From Candidatus Enterococcus ferrettii (GTDB lineage: Bacteria; Bacillota; Bacilli; Lactobacillales; Enterococcaceae), in contig NZ_JAFREL010000030.1 in the NCBI RefSeq assembly GCF_017377655.1, positions 1 to 64,000 of the forward strand: a DNA stretch of 64,000 bases, written 5' to 3'. The position numbers and the translations under genes are program-made. The notes below the pieces were generated by a model, which was not told where the DNA came from, did not search any database, and worked only from the letters and a program-made list of their open reading frames with translations. Below are positions 26,668 through 35,564 of this stretch, in pieces (within the stretch, counting starts at the first letter, position 1; each line of letters starts with the position of its first letter).

Positions 26668-27351
26668 ATGAGGATGAGAATGTTGCAGACAAAGCAAAAG
26701 ATTAACTCATTAACCGTTCTGACCTTATTCGCTACTTTTCTAATGGGATTTATAGATGCTTATACCTTTATTGAAAAAGACGGCGTTTTTGTCAGTGCTC
26801 AGACAGGGAATATGGTAGCTTTTAGCAGCAAATTGTTCACTGGACATTTCGCTCAAGCCGCCGGGCATATTGCTGTTTTTGTCGGATTTGCCATTGGTGC
26901 TTTTTGTGGGGAATGGCTGGTGGAGAAAGTCAGTGGCGCTGTTCGCAGAAAGTATCAAATGAAGCTTTTGCTACAAAGTGCCGTGCTGCTGGTTTTTGCG
27001 ATCTTCCAGCAGCAGCTAAATGATTCTTTTATGGTCTTCCTATTGGGTGGATTAGCTGGATTTGAGTTAACACTATTCAGAAAGGTCGGGGTTGCTACAT
27101 TTAATGATGGTATCATGACGGGAAACACTAAAAATTTGATGAGCAATCTTTACAGATGGTTATTTGAGAAGGATAAAGCAGCAAGAAAAGAATTCTCTGA
27201 TATTGGCTTTGCGATTTTAGTATTCATTTTGGGTGTAGGGTTTGGCAGCTTAATCGTTCTGCTTAATGCATCATTCGCATTATGGTGTGCGCTCATTTTA
27301 ACCTTGCTCTTTTTTGGATGGGTCACAGTTACTAACGTCGAAATGGATTAA
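26668..27351 (+). CDS. DUF1275 (YoaK-like) membrane protein
   Basis: A 227-residue membrane protein with about six hydrophobic segments. The family start is recognisable: LTVLTLFATFLMGFIDAYTFI, then GVFVSAQTGNMV, and a mid-protein TGNTKNL motif. Start uncertain: ATG 26668, 26674 or 26680 are all in frame. Function of the family is not established; small-molecule transport is often supposed. It lies just after oxdC, so a link with oxalate or formate is possible but unproven. Confidence 0.85.
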   Translation: MRMRMLQTKQKINSLTVLTLFATFLMGFIDAYTFIEKDGVFVSAQTGNMVAFSSKLFTGHFAQAAGHIAVFVGFAIGAFCGEWLVEKVSGAVRRKYQMKLLLQSAVLLVFAIFQQQLNDSFMVFLLGGLAGFELTLFRKVGVATFNDGIMTGNTKNLMSNLYRWLFEKDKAARKEFSDIGFAILVFILGVGFGSLIVLLNASFALWCALILTLLFFGWVTVTNVEMD

Positions 27352-27415
27352 GCTTGGAATACAAGAAACCCTTGTATGAGGAATTAAGCAGCAAGGAAAT
27401 AATTAAAGATCTCTT

Positions 27416-27450
27416 AGGTGAATTCATTTCATTGAATTCGCCTATTTTTT
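27416..27450 (+). terminator. Terminator after the DUF1275 gene
   Basis: AGGTGAATTC (27416-27425) pairs with GAATTCGCCT (27434-27443), with one G-T pair, then TTTTTT at 27445-27450. Confidence 0.85.
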
Positions 27451-27616
27451 ATCTATTACTCAGAAACCATTCCTTTCACCTGTCACTAGTGTATGTATGG
27501 GGGCATCAATCATCTAATCAAACTAAGCAAAGGGGAAACGAGGAGAGGAAACAGCTAATCTTAAGATTGAGAAAAGTAATGACATTTACAATCATTAAGA
27601 TTTCGGTTAAAATCAA

Positions 27617-27645
27617 TTGATATAAACAATAGATGGTATTAAGAT
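27617..27645 (+). promoter_or_regulatory. Possible promoter for the small membrane protein genes
   Basis: TTGATA (27617-27622), a 17-base spacer, and TAAGAT (27640-27645), about 65 bases ahead of the next start. Confidence 0.4.
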
Positions 27646-27709
27646 ATTCATGTGTTTATAATAAATAGCCACATTTGATATATTTATAATTTGTAAAAAG
27701 GATAAGGCG

Positions 27710-28171
27710 ATGTATAATAACGAAAAGTTGAAAAGTTCTTTTTCAAGGGTACTTTATTTAGAATGTGCGACTATAATTATAATGTTAATCGCTCCTTTGG
27801 TCATAAGAAATACGAATGATGAGGTTAAGGATTCTTTGGGCGATCCATCTGGTATTGGTTTTGGATGGGGGATCCTATTTGGCGGTTGGACTCTGTATCT
27901 ACCTATTTTTTTACTTGGTTTAGGATTACTTGGTTTGTACATAGTGTCTATTGTTTTTAGAATTAACTATTCGAAAGCTTATTTAAACGTTCCAACGGAC
28001 GAAAACAGATATATGTATTTGTTTGTATTTAGTTGGATACTTTATACTTTTACATTGATACTTTCGTTAGGTGGATTTTTTGATACAACTATTTTTATAG
28101 CGAGTATCTTGCTGATAATTATAGACCTATGCATATTATATTTCTGTCAGTTGAAGTGTACTAGCAAATAG
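27710..28171 (+). CDS. Hypothetical four-helix membrane protein
   Basis: A 153-residue protein with hydrophobic segments at about 16-32, 55-87, 103-125 and 128-148. AAAGGATAAGG precedes the ATG. No motif is recognised. It is followed after 53 bases by a larger membrane protein in the same direction, so they probably form an operon. Confidence 0.7.
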   Translation: MYNNEKLKSSFSRVLYLECATIIIMLIAPLVIRNTNDEVKDSLGDPSGIGFGWGILFGGWTLYLPIFLLGLGLLGLYIVSIVFRINYSKAYLNVPTDENRYMYLFVFSWILYTFTLILSLGGFFDTTIFIASILLIIIDLCILYFCQLKCTSK

Positions 28172-28224
28172 GACGTGTAAGTAAATAAAAACATATAGAA
28201 TGGGGAAAATAAGATGGTGATGAA

Positions 28225-29334
28225 ATGGTTCCAGCATTAGTATGGGTTATTCCTATTCTTTTTATAGGTGTCTCTGTAATACAATGGGGCATTACTAGAG
28301 TGGTACACGGTATTATTATCAAAACGAATATGTACGATATGCTTTGGAGGATAAAAGAAAAGCTTTATCTCAAAAGAAGTACAAATATCATTGTTACATT
28401 ATGTACAGTTGCCATTCTTGTTCTGGGAACAGCTCAGACAGCCCAGTTTTATTTAGTGAATGGAGCATATTTTTGGTTTGCTATATTGTCATTTGGACTG
28501 TATTTGTTCCTATTTATAGTACCATGGTTAAATCTTATATTGCCTTACCGAAAAAAGTTCAAGTTGACATCTATATTACTTTTTAATATGAGTACTGGAA
28601 CATTACTATTATGGATTATTGCACTAATTAATTCCTCAAATGTCATCTACTTAGATGAGGGAGGTGTTAGTTCAAGACCAGCAAATATTCCTCTAAAGGT
28701 TGTTACTATCGGTTTATTAATCGTATATTATGTTTTATCAGAGATTTTAATGGTTTTAGCTGACCATATATATTTTGCTAATAATGAGAAGACAATTACT
28801 AAACCAGTTATTAAATCAGTTAAATCACTTCGTTCAAACTTACATCGAATAGAAACAAACAAAAGAACGATAGCGGTGAAGAATTGGATTAAGGATAGAT
28901 TGAATTCCAAGAATATGGCTGTACTTGTAGCGATGTTTCCATCAATGTTTATACTAATCGTTTTGTTAATAGAAAAAATAGCTAAGTATGACAGCATACC
29001 GTCTCTCAATACTATACTGTTGTCGGTTACAATCGTAACGATAGTTGATGGGTTAATCAGTCTCTTATTTTTAGCAAATCACCAAAAATGGACTAAACGA
29101 ATTTCATTAGCTATCTATACGATTATTTCACTGATTAATTTGCTGATAACAGTTATGTTTACCAAATATGGTTTTGTTTTTTTATTTGAAATTATGGGAG
29201 AGGGTCTAAATTCTTTTGAATTGTATTTGTTATCAATAAAACAAATAGGTGTACTGTTATTAAATACGCTGGCTTGGATATTTCCGTATTTGTTACTTTA
29301 TAGAAACAGAAAAAATCCGACAAGCTACCTGTAA
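28225..29334 (+). CDS. Hypothetical polytopic membrane protein
   Basis: A 369-residue protein with about eight to nine hydrophobic segments and a basic central loop (about 190-225, KSVKSLRSNLHR). Ile/Leu/Thr-rich and AT-rich. No transporter signature is recognised. The ribosome site is weak (GGTGATGA). Its TAA overlaps the ATG of the next small frame. Confidence 0.68.
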   Translation: MVPALVWVIPILFIGVSVIQWGITRVVHGIIIKTNMYDMLWRIKEKLYLKRSTNIIVTLCTVAILVLGTAQTAQFYLVNGAYFWFAILSFGLYLFLFIVPWLNLILPYRKKFKLTSILLFNMSTGTLLLWIIALINSSNVIYLDEGGVSSRPANIPLKVVTIGLLIVYYVLSEILMVLADHIYFANNEKTITKPVIKSVKSLRSNLHRIETNKRTIAVKNWIKDRLNSKNMAVLVAMFPSMFILIVLLIEKIAKYDSIPSLNTILLSVTIVTIVDGLISLLFLANHQKWTKRISLAIYTIISLINLLITVMFTKYGFVFLFEIMGEGLNSFELYLLSIKQIGVLLLNTLAWIFPYLLLYRNRKNPTSYL

Positions 29335-29516
29335 TGAAAAGCTGTTTAGGTCATTTGTTTGTACTTGAAATGAATCATTTAATTGAAATAGAAGAGGCTC
29401 TAGTCGAAAAGCCTGTTCTCGCTTTTTCGTTCTGCCAATCTGATTTAATAGATCTACAGAACCATTTTTTTATCGAGATAATTCCTTTTGAAGAGATAGC
29501 ACGGTGCTTGCACTAG
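29334..29516 (+). CDS. Small hypothetical protein
   Basis: A 60-residue frame whose ATG overlaps the previous stop (TAATG), a sign of coupling. Acidic and hydrophobic, no motif. It could be real or a chance frame. Confidence 0.35.
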   Translation: MKSCLGHLFVLEMNHLIEIEEALVEKPVLAFSFCQSDLIDLQNHFFIEIIPFEEIARCLH

Positions 29517-29738
29517 TTTTCAGTAGTCTTAATCGAGCAAGTAGCAACGTAATATCTGGGGAAGATAGGCCATGGTGCAGATAAGGCGAGGAGCATGAAT
29601 TCTTTTTTTCAGAGAAAATATTCAATAGGTAGGTCAGTGGTTAGTTTCTTTTATATCTTTGTTGAGCTAAATCTTGCTCCAACTGCCGACATAGACTAAA
29701 ATAAAAGATAGACCATATGACAAGAGGACAGATCACCT

Positions 29739-29969
29739 ATGAGAAATTTCTTGCCTTATCAAGACAGTATTATTCTAATTACCTTAGCCGGTATCATCCT
29801 AACACAGTTTATCTTTCTAATTTTGGCTTTAACATCCTATATCAAAGATCGAAATGCTGAAAATGGCCGTTTTTTTCTTTTGCTATTCTTGCTAATAGCC
29901 TTTATTCTTATTAGTTTATATTTAAATGCCACCTATCAGCAGTTGAATTTTCCGATTTTTGCTAACTAG
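29739..29969 (+). CDS. Small two-helix membrane protein
   Basis: A 76-residue protein with hydrophobic segments at about 10-33 and 46-64, separated by the charged loop KDRNAENGR. AGAGGACAG lies upstream of the ATG. It ends just before a bidirectional terminator shared with the convergent wHTH gene. Confidence 0.65.
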   Translation: MRNFLPYQDSIILITLAGIILTQFIFLILALTSYIKDRNAENGRFFLLLFLLIAFILISLYLNATYQQLNFPIFAN

Positions 29970-29994
29970 GATAGGAATTGACTACTATCAACAA

Positions 29995-30045
29995 AAAAAC
30001 AGTGCTTTGCTCCTCTCCATTTAGAGAAGTAAAGCACTGTTTTGT
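29995..30045. terminator. Bidirectional terminator
   Basis: AACAGTGCTTT (29998-30008) and AAAGCACTGTT (30031-30041) form an 11-bp stem, with an inner CTCTC/GAGAG pairing. T runs are present on both strands, stronger on the minus strand. Confidence 0.88.
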
Positions 30046-30049
30046 GTAG

Positions 30050-31129
30050 TTATTTGTATACTACATCAACTAGATCTTTTTTCCAGAAGAGAGCGATCTT
30101 GTTCATTTTTCCGTAGATACGTTTTTGTGTATCAAGAGAAATGGTGGTTAGCGGCTCTATTTGAATCATCAACTTTTGTCCTTTTAAGACATGCCGCCAG
30201 GTTCCTAATAACTTACTGCCTTCCAAAATGACGGATTCTACATGTCCGGCACTGCGCCAGATAGCTTTTTGCTGCTCAGGTGTTGCAATCCAATCCTTGT
30301 GTCGATAGGCTACAAACAAGGGATCGAATTTTCCTAGTACTAATAGTTTGCGTGTGTTTTTTTGTGTGTATTCTCCGAAGCTGTAATAGGTTCGATCCTG
30401 AATAATCTGCAGATTCAGATCGGATTTAATTAGGTTAAGTGTATCATTAAAGACCTTCATGGATAAACCCGACCAATGGCTGAAGTCCTGAGCGGTCGCG
30501 GGTCCATAGTAAGTAAAATAGCGAAGCATCAATTTTTCTAAGGAAGCTTCATCGTGGTTGGTTTGCTGCTGCCACGGTTCTTTATTTAATGTAGCAAAGG
30601 TTGCAAATTGCTGCACACTTGGCTTTGCTGGAATACCAAAAAGCAATCCGTTGGCACAAAAGTAATTGAGCATCATATAAGTCAAGTAGTCATTGTCGCG
30701 CAGATTTTCAGGAGCAGATGCCTGAATCAATTGATCGATTTCCTTCCGAGTGACGATTTTTTTAGCAGCACTCAGCTGATAGAGTTGATCTTCTAAAACT
30801 GAAAAAAACTCTTGATAAATAGACTTTTGTTTTTGAATATACATTTTATCGTGGTAAATAGAGCAAAACAAATCCCAGTCTTGGGCAGTATACATGTGCA
30901 AGGTGTTTCTTTGTCCCCAGAAATTAATGAAGGTATGATCCTGGTATAAATCGCTTAATTTTTGCGGGGTAAGTTTTTCGGCAGAGCGATTCAACAGGGC
31001 AATTTCGGCAAACTGCTGCACCTGTGCCTGAACGCCACCTAAATGGTGCACACTGTTCTTAGCTGTATCAAAAGGAGTGATCAGGCCGTTTCGATACAGT
31101 CGTTCTACTAGTAATTGCTTATTTATCAT
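30050..31129 (-). CDS. Winged-helix DNA-binding domain protein (HTH_42/YcaQ-like)
   Basis: A 359-residue protein of the HTH_42 family, whose Escherichia member YcaQ is a DNA glycosylase for interstrand crosslinks. Seen: VHHLGGVQAQVQQ near the N-terminus, NFWGQRNTLHMY, YYGPATAQDFSHWSGL, and LLVLGKFDPLFVAYRHKDW. The Q-x-Q and the GQRNTLH motifs correspond to conserved family residues. Probably a DNA-repair glycosylase or relative. Single gene, divergent from the ASCH gene. Confidence 0.82.
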   Translation of the reverse strand: MINKQLLVERLYRNGLITPFDTAKNSVHHLGGVQAQVQQFAEIALLNRSAEKLTPQKLSDLYQDHTFINFWGQRNTLHMYTAQDWDLFCSIYHDKMYIQKQKSIYQEFFSVLEDQLYQLSAAKKIVTRKEIDQLIQASAPENLRDNDYLTYMMLNYFCANGLLFGIPAKPSVQQFATFATLNKEPWQQQTNHDEASLEKLMLRYFTYYGPATAQDFSHWSGLSMKVFNDTLNLIKSDLNLQIIQDRTYYSFGEYTQKNTRKLLVLGKFDPLFVAYRHKDWIATPEQQKAIWRSAGHVESVILEGSKLLGTWRHVLKGQKLMIQIEPLTTISLDTQKRIYGKMNKIALFWKKDLVDVVYK

Positions 31130-31158
31130 AACGTTTAGTCCTCTCTTTCTAAAAGGTG

Positions 31159-31186
31159 TTCAACTGTCTGATCGTGATAGTATAAT
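31159..31186 (+). promoter_or_regulatory. Promoter of the ASCH-domain gene
   Basis: TTCAAC (31159-31164), a 16-base spacer, and a perfect TATAAT (31181-31186). The expected transcript start near 31193 helps rule out ATG 31195 as the translation start. Confidence 0.65.
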
Positions 31187-31215
31187 AGAAGAAAATGGTT
31201 AAAAGGATGAGTCTC

Positions 31216-31590
31216 TTGAAGGTGTTATTGTCAATCAAGCCGGAATATGTATCTGAAATTGCTCTAGGTACAAAAACAATCGAATACCGAAAAAGGATTT
31301 TCAAACGAACAGACATTTCTACTGTGCTTATTTACGCAACAAAACCCTGTGGAAAAATTATTGGTGAATTTGAAATTGAGAAAATTATTTGTGATCACCC
31401 CACCAAGCTTTGGCAGAAAACCAAAGACTATTCAACTGAGACAAAGGAGTCTTTTGATGCCTATTTTCGGGGACAAGAAATCGGCTACGGAATTCAGATT
31501 AAAAATCTTGTCCTTTACGACAAACCGATGAGTTTGAAGGATTATAAAATCAAGACAGCGCCACAATCTTTTTGCTATATTAAAGAGTAA
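31216..31590 (+). CDS. ASCH/YqfB-like domain protein
   Basis: A 124-residue protein. TTG 31216 is chosen: it follows AAAAGGATGAG, begins the usual MKVLLSIKPE of these proteins, and ATG 31195 would lie at the transcript start. The fold signature is LLSIKPEYVSEIALGTKTIEYRKR followed by a beta-rich IYATKPCGKIIGEFEI. ASCH proteins resemble the PUA fold and bind RNA or modified nucleosides. A role here is not known. Confidence 0.75.
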   Translation: MKVLLSIKPEYVSEIALGTKTIEYRKRIFKRTDISTVLIYATKPCGKIIGEFEIEKIICDHPTKLWQKTKDYSTETKESFDAYFRGQEIGYGIQIKNLVLYDKPMSLKDYKIKTAPQSFCYIKE

Positions 31591-31643
31591 GGGTATCAAA
31601 AATATCCGTGTTTCTTCTATTATATATGAATCCGATTACAACG

Positions 31644-31674
31644 AACAGGTCTAGTCCTTAGATCCTGTTTTTTT
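31644..31674 (+). terminator. Terminator after the ASCH gene
   Basis: AACAGG...TCTA pairs with TAGA...TCCTGTT (31644-31669) and runs into TTTTTTT. Confidence 0.75.
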
Positions 31675-31767
31675 GTTTGAATTGAAAAGGAATATAAAAA
31701 TTTCTAGGATAAATTCAAATTATAAGCATCTTACCCTAAAATTAGACTTTTATCATTTTAAAGTATC

Positions 31768-31776
31768 TGTTATAAT
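31768..31776 (+). promoter_or_regulatory. Extended -10 promoter of the serC operon
   Basis: TG at 31768-31769 and TATAAT at 31771-31776 give an extended -10 (TGNTATAAT). No good -35 is seen. It lies 90 bases ahead of the serC start. Confidence 0.6.
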
Positions 31777-31865
31777 TGTCTTCACATCTTGCGATTGATG
31801 CCAATTTTCACGACATCGAAATTTCGAGGATGAAAAGATTAAAAAAGAAGAAGGAGCGAACAAGA

Positions 31866-32948
31866 ATGACAATTTACAATTTTTCTGCTGGACCAGCCGT
31901 ATTACCAAAAGCCGTGTTGGAGAAAGCACAATCCGAACTGCTGAATTATAAGGGCAGTGGCATGTCGGTGATGGAGTTGAGTCATCGTTCCTCCTGGTTT
32001 GAAGAAATCATTGCCGATGCTGAGAGCTTATTACGTGAATTAATGGCTATCCCTGATAACTATAAGGTTCTCTTTTTACAAGGCGGAGCAAGCTTGCAAT
32101 TTACTATGGTGCCATTGAATTTGGCTCAGGGTAAGAAAGCGTTGTACGTAAATACGGGTTCTTGGTCTAAAAAAGCAATTAGTGCTGCAAAAGCATTAGA
32201 CAACGTAGAAGTCGAAGTTATTGCAGCTTGTGAAAATGATAACTTTAGTTATATTCCTGCCTTACCAAAAGAAATCGACCAATCTGCAGCCTATGTACAC
32301 ATCACAACTAATAACACGATTGAGGGAACAGCTTTCCAAACGATTCCTAATTGTGGCGATGTACCGATTGTGGCTGACATGTCATCAAATATTTTGGCTA
32401 ATGACTACAAAGTAGAAGATTTTGGTGTCATCTATGCTGGGGCACAAAAAAATATTGGACCTGCGGGTTTAACCGTAGTAATTATTCGTGAAGATTTGAT
32501 TGGCGATGCGAAAATTGCTGCACCAATGTTGGATTACAAAATTCAAGCGGATAACAATTCTCTTTACAATACACCACCGACCTTTGCGATTTACATGGCA
32601 AAATTGGTGTTCGAATGGGTCAAAGAACAGGGCGGCGTTGCTGGGATTACACAACAGGATCAAGTAAAAGCCGGACGATTGTATGATGCTATCGAAAGTT
32701 CTAATTTATTCCAAAGTCCAGTTGCCAAAGAAGCACGCTCTATTACAAACATTCCATTTGTGACTGGTGATGCAGAACTAGACAAGAAATTTAATGCAGA
32801 AGCTTTAGCTGCTGGATTTGAAAACTTAAAAGGTCACCGTTCCGTGGGTGGTATGCGGGCAAGTTTATATAATGCCTTTCCTGCGACTGGAGTGGACGCG
32901 TTGATTGACTTTATGGAAAAATTTGAACGAGAAAACGGAGGGAAATAA
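31866..32948 (+). CDS. serC: Phosphoserine aminotransferase
   Basis: A 360-residue PLP enzyme converting 3-phosphohydroxypyruvate and glutamate to phosphoserine. ATG 31866 follows AGAAGGAG; the upstream frame to 31776 covers the promoter. Family start YNFSAGPA, then LELSHRS-type [17 protein letters not shown], and the PLP lysine in [12 protein letters not shown]. Full length. It is followed at once by serA (stop and start adjacent), so the operon encodes the first two steps of serine synthesis. No serB is seen nearby. Confidence 0.97.
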   Translation: MTIYNFSAGPAVLPKAVLEKAQSELLNYKGSGMSVMELSHRSSWFEEIIADAESLLRELMAIPDNYKVLFLQGGASLQFTMVPLNLAQGKKALYVNTGSWSKKAISAAKALDNVEVEVIAACENDNFSYIPALPKEIDQSAAYVHITTNNTIEGTAFQTIPNCGDVPIVADMSSNILANDYKVEDFGVIYAGAQKNIGPAGLTVVIIREDLIGDAKIAAPMLDYKIQADNNSLYNTPPTFAIYMAKLVFEWVKEQGGVAGITQQDQVKAGRLYDAIESSNLFQSPVAKEARSITNIPFVTGDAELDKKFNAEALAAGFENLKGHRSVGGMRASLYNAFPATGVDALIDFMEKFERENGGK

Positions 32949-34133
32949 ATGTTTCATATAAAAACTTTTAACGCGATTGCACCAGAAGGTATGCAGCGTT
33001 TTGATAAAGAAAACTACCGGATTAACGAAAGCGAAACACCGGACGGCATCATTTTGCGCAGTCAAAAACTGCACGACTATGAATTTCCAGATACTGTTCT
33101 AGCCGTTGCTCGTGCAGGTGCTGGAACCAACAATATTCCAGTCAAGGAATGCACCGAAAAAGGAATTGTCGTTTTTAATACACCTGGTGCCAATGCGAAT
33201 GCAGTGAAGGAATTAGTTATTGCCAGCTTGCTGCTATCAGTTCGTCCGATGGTTCAAGGAATTCAATGGATGCAAACCTTAAGTGGTGACGATGTAGAGG
33301 AGCAAGTAGAAGCGCAAAAGAAACAATTTGCCGGAACGGAATTGGAAGGCAAGAAGTTGGGTGTAATTGGTTTAGGTGCAATTGGTGCTATGATCGCCAA
33401 CGATGCTTATCGCTTAGGAATGGAAGTGATCGGCTATGATCCATACGTATCAGTGGATACTGCTTGGAGCATTTCTCGTCGAGTGCGTCGAGCGACCGAT
33501 ATTAAAGAAGTTCTGAATAACTGCGATTTTATTACTTTGCATGTTCCATTATTGGATACAACCGAGCATTTAATCAGTACTGATGAATTGTCTCAAATGA
33601 AGAATACAGCGAAATTGTTCAACTTCTCTCGCGGAGAAATCGTGGATACTGATGCTGTTCTAAAAGCCGTAAATGAAGGTAAGATTGCTGGATTTACTAC
33701 TGACTTTGCAGAAGAAAAACTGCTGAAAAATGACAAAATTACTGTTTTGCCGCATTTAGGTGCGTCTACTGAGGAAGCAGAAATTAACTGTGCCAAAATG
33801 GCTGCTCGCGGCTTGAAGCGTTTCTTGGAAACCGGAGTTATTAAGCGTTCTGTGAACTTTCCAACCGTGGAAATGGCTTTCCATGCACCATATCGTATTA
33901 CCATCATCAATAAAAATGTACCCAATATGCTAGGTCAGATTGCTTCTGATATTGCATCTTTAGATATCAATATTGCCAATATGGTAAATCGCGGAAAAGA
34001 CGATCATGCGTATACATTGGTGGATGTCGATGAAACGAATCCTGAGAAAATCCAAGCGATTGCTGATAAGCTTTCAGAAAATGAAGGGATTATTCGCGTT
34101 CGCGCTATTAAGAATCAGGAGGTGGGCTACTAA
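32949..34133 (+). CDS. serA: D-3-phosphoglycerate dehydrogenase
   Basis: A 394-residue NAD-dependent dehydrogenase with a C-terminal ACT domain. Seen: AGAGTNNIPV, FNTPGANANAVKE, the Rossmann motif GVIGLGAIGAMIAND, the catalytic Arg (NFSRGEIVD), Glu (TDFAEE) and His (LPHLGAST), then an ACT domain from about 320 (NVPNMLGQI). This is the shorter type without the intervening domain of long SerA enzymes. The ACT domain may give feedback by serine. GGAGGG precedes the ATG. Confidence 0.97.
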   Translation: MFHIKTFNAIAPEGMQRFDKENYRINESETPDGIILRSQKLHDYEFPDTVLAVARAGAGTNNIPVKECTEKGIVVFNTPGANANAVKELVIASLLLSVRPMVQGIQWMQTLSGDDVEEQVEAQKKQFAGTELEGKKLGVIGLGAIGAMIANDAYRLGMEVIGYDPYVSVDTAWSISRRVRRATDIKEVLNNCDFITLHVPLLDTTEHLISTDELSQMKNTAKLFNFSRGEIVDTDAVLKAVNEGKIAGFTTDFAEEKLLKNDKITVLPHLGASTEEAEINCAKMAARGLKRFLETGVIKRSVNFPTVEMAFHAPYRITIINKNVPNMLGQIASDIASLDINIANMVNRGKDDHAYTLVDVDETNPEKIQAIADKLSENEGIIRVRAIKNQEVGY

Positions 34134-35359
34134 TGGTTGAAGTTCATCCCTTTAAAGCTATTCGTCCAGCTGAAGATTTAGCAGACAAAGTAGCAGCGTT
34201 ACCTTATGATGTAGTTAACTCAGCGGAAGCTAAAGATTTAGCTGAAGGCAATCCGTACAGCTTCTTTCATATTGACAAGGCAGAAATTGATTTACCAACG
34301 GATTTATCACCGTATGATCCAAAGGTTTATCAAAAGGCAGCAGACAATTTAGCCGCTTTCTTAAAAGAAGGCTGGCTGAAAAAAGAAGCGGATAATTTTT
34401 ACTACCTATACGAATTAACTATGGACGGCCGCAGCCAAACTGGATTGGTGGCTTGTACCTCAATTGATGATTATGTATCTGGCAAGATTAAAAAGCACGA
34501 GTTTACTCGTCCGGAAAAAGAAATCGACCGGATCAATCATATTAAAGCTTGTGATGCGAACACAAGTCCGATCTTTTTGAGCTATCGTTCTGATGACACC
34601 ATTCAAGGTTTATTGAAGAACTGGAAAGCTGACCATACGCCGGTTTACGATTTTACCAGCTATCATGAAGTGACTCATAAGGTTTGGGTGATCGATGAAG
34701 CAGCCATAATTGAACAATTGGAGCAAGCTTTCAATAAAGTAAATGCATTGTATATTGCTGATGGTCATCACCGAACGGAGTCAGCTGTTAAAGTTGGTTT
34801 AGAAAAACGTGAAAATGGTCAAGAGAGCCCAGAGAGCAGCAACTTCTTATCGATTATTTTCCCTGATGATGAGTTAGCAATTTGGGAATACAATCGCGTG
34901 TTGAAGGTAGCTCCACCAGCTGATTTCTTTGATCAGTTAGCTGAAAACTTTACTGTCGAGAAAAGCGGCGTGAAGAAACCAGCTGCAGTTGGTCAGGTCC
35001 AAATGTATTTGGACAATGCTTGGTATACCTTGACTGTTAAGCCTGAAAAAGTAACCAGTGATCCAGTCGAGCGTTTAGATGTCTCACTATTGCAAAATTA
35101 TGTCTTCGATCAAATCTTTGATATTAAAGACGTCCGTACGGATAAACGAATTGATTTTATCGGCGGCATCCGTGGTACCGAAGAATTAGAGAAATTAGTG
35201 GATTCTGGTGATTGGCAATTAGCCTTCTCGATGTATCCAACAGCGATGTCTGATTTACTATCAGTTGCTGATGCCGGCAAAATCATGCCGCCAAAATCAA
35301 CCTGGTTTGAACCAAAGCTGTTGAGCGGGTTGTTCATGCACGATTTAGAGACGAAATAG
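34133..35359 (+). CDS. DUF1015 family protein (third gene of serC-serA operon)
   Basis: A 408-residue protein beginning VHPFKAIRPAEDLA, with YDVVNSAEA, EFTRPEKEIDRI, and YIADGHHRTESA, all typical of DUF1015. Its ATG overlaps the serA stop (TAATG). The family is often found beside serA, which suggests a role in serine metabolism, perhaps as a kinase or phosphatase; the exact reaction cannot be told here. Confidence 0.9.
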   Translation: MVEVHPFKAIRPAEDLADKVAALPYDVVNSAEAKDLAEGNPYSFFHIDKAEIDLPTDLSPYDPKVYQKAADNLAAFLKEGWLKKEADNFYYLYELTMDGRSQTGLVACTSIDDYVSGKIKKHEFTRPEKEIDRINHIKACDANTSPIFLSYRSDDTIQGLLKNWKADHTPVYDFTSYHEVTHKVWVIDEAAIIEQLEQAFNKVNALYIADGHHRTESAVKVGLEKRENGQESPESSNFLSIIFPDDELAIWEYNRVLKVAPPADFFDQLAENFTVEKSGVKKPAAVGQVQMYLDNAWYTLTVKPEKVTSDPVERLDVSLLQNYVFDQIFDIKDVRTDKRIDFIGGIRGTEELEKLVDSGDWQLAFSMYPTAMSDLLSVADAGKIMPPKSTWFEPKLLSGLFMHDLETK

Positions 35360-35374
35360 AAGAATAACGTATGA

Positions 35375-35406
35375 AGTCCTACTTTTGAGAGAAGTAGGGC
35401 TTTTTT
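35375..35406 (+). terminator. Terminator of the serC-serA-DUF1015 operon
   Basis: AGTCCTACT (35375-35383) pairs with AGTAGGGCT (35393-35401), with one G-T pair, followed by TTTTTT. Confidence 0.9.
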
Positions 35407-35564
35407 GGTGAGGAAAGGGTATTTTCTTTTGATGAAAGAGGGTAGAATAAGTATGATGGATTATCAAAATGAAAAAGTGTTCAGATTATCCGGAGAATTA
35501 GTTCTTTATTGATACCTCAAAATATCTGTGCAAATATAAATCTTCTAGAGGGACGTGTATTAAT

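Noticed and set aside
27354..27620. 88-codon frame after the DUF1275 gene
   Set aside because: It runs through a strong terminator at 27416-27450 and has no motif.
29595..29699. 34-codon frame with GAGGAG upstream
   Set aside because: Good ribosome site, but too short and without recognisable features to call.
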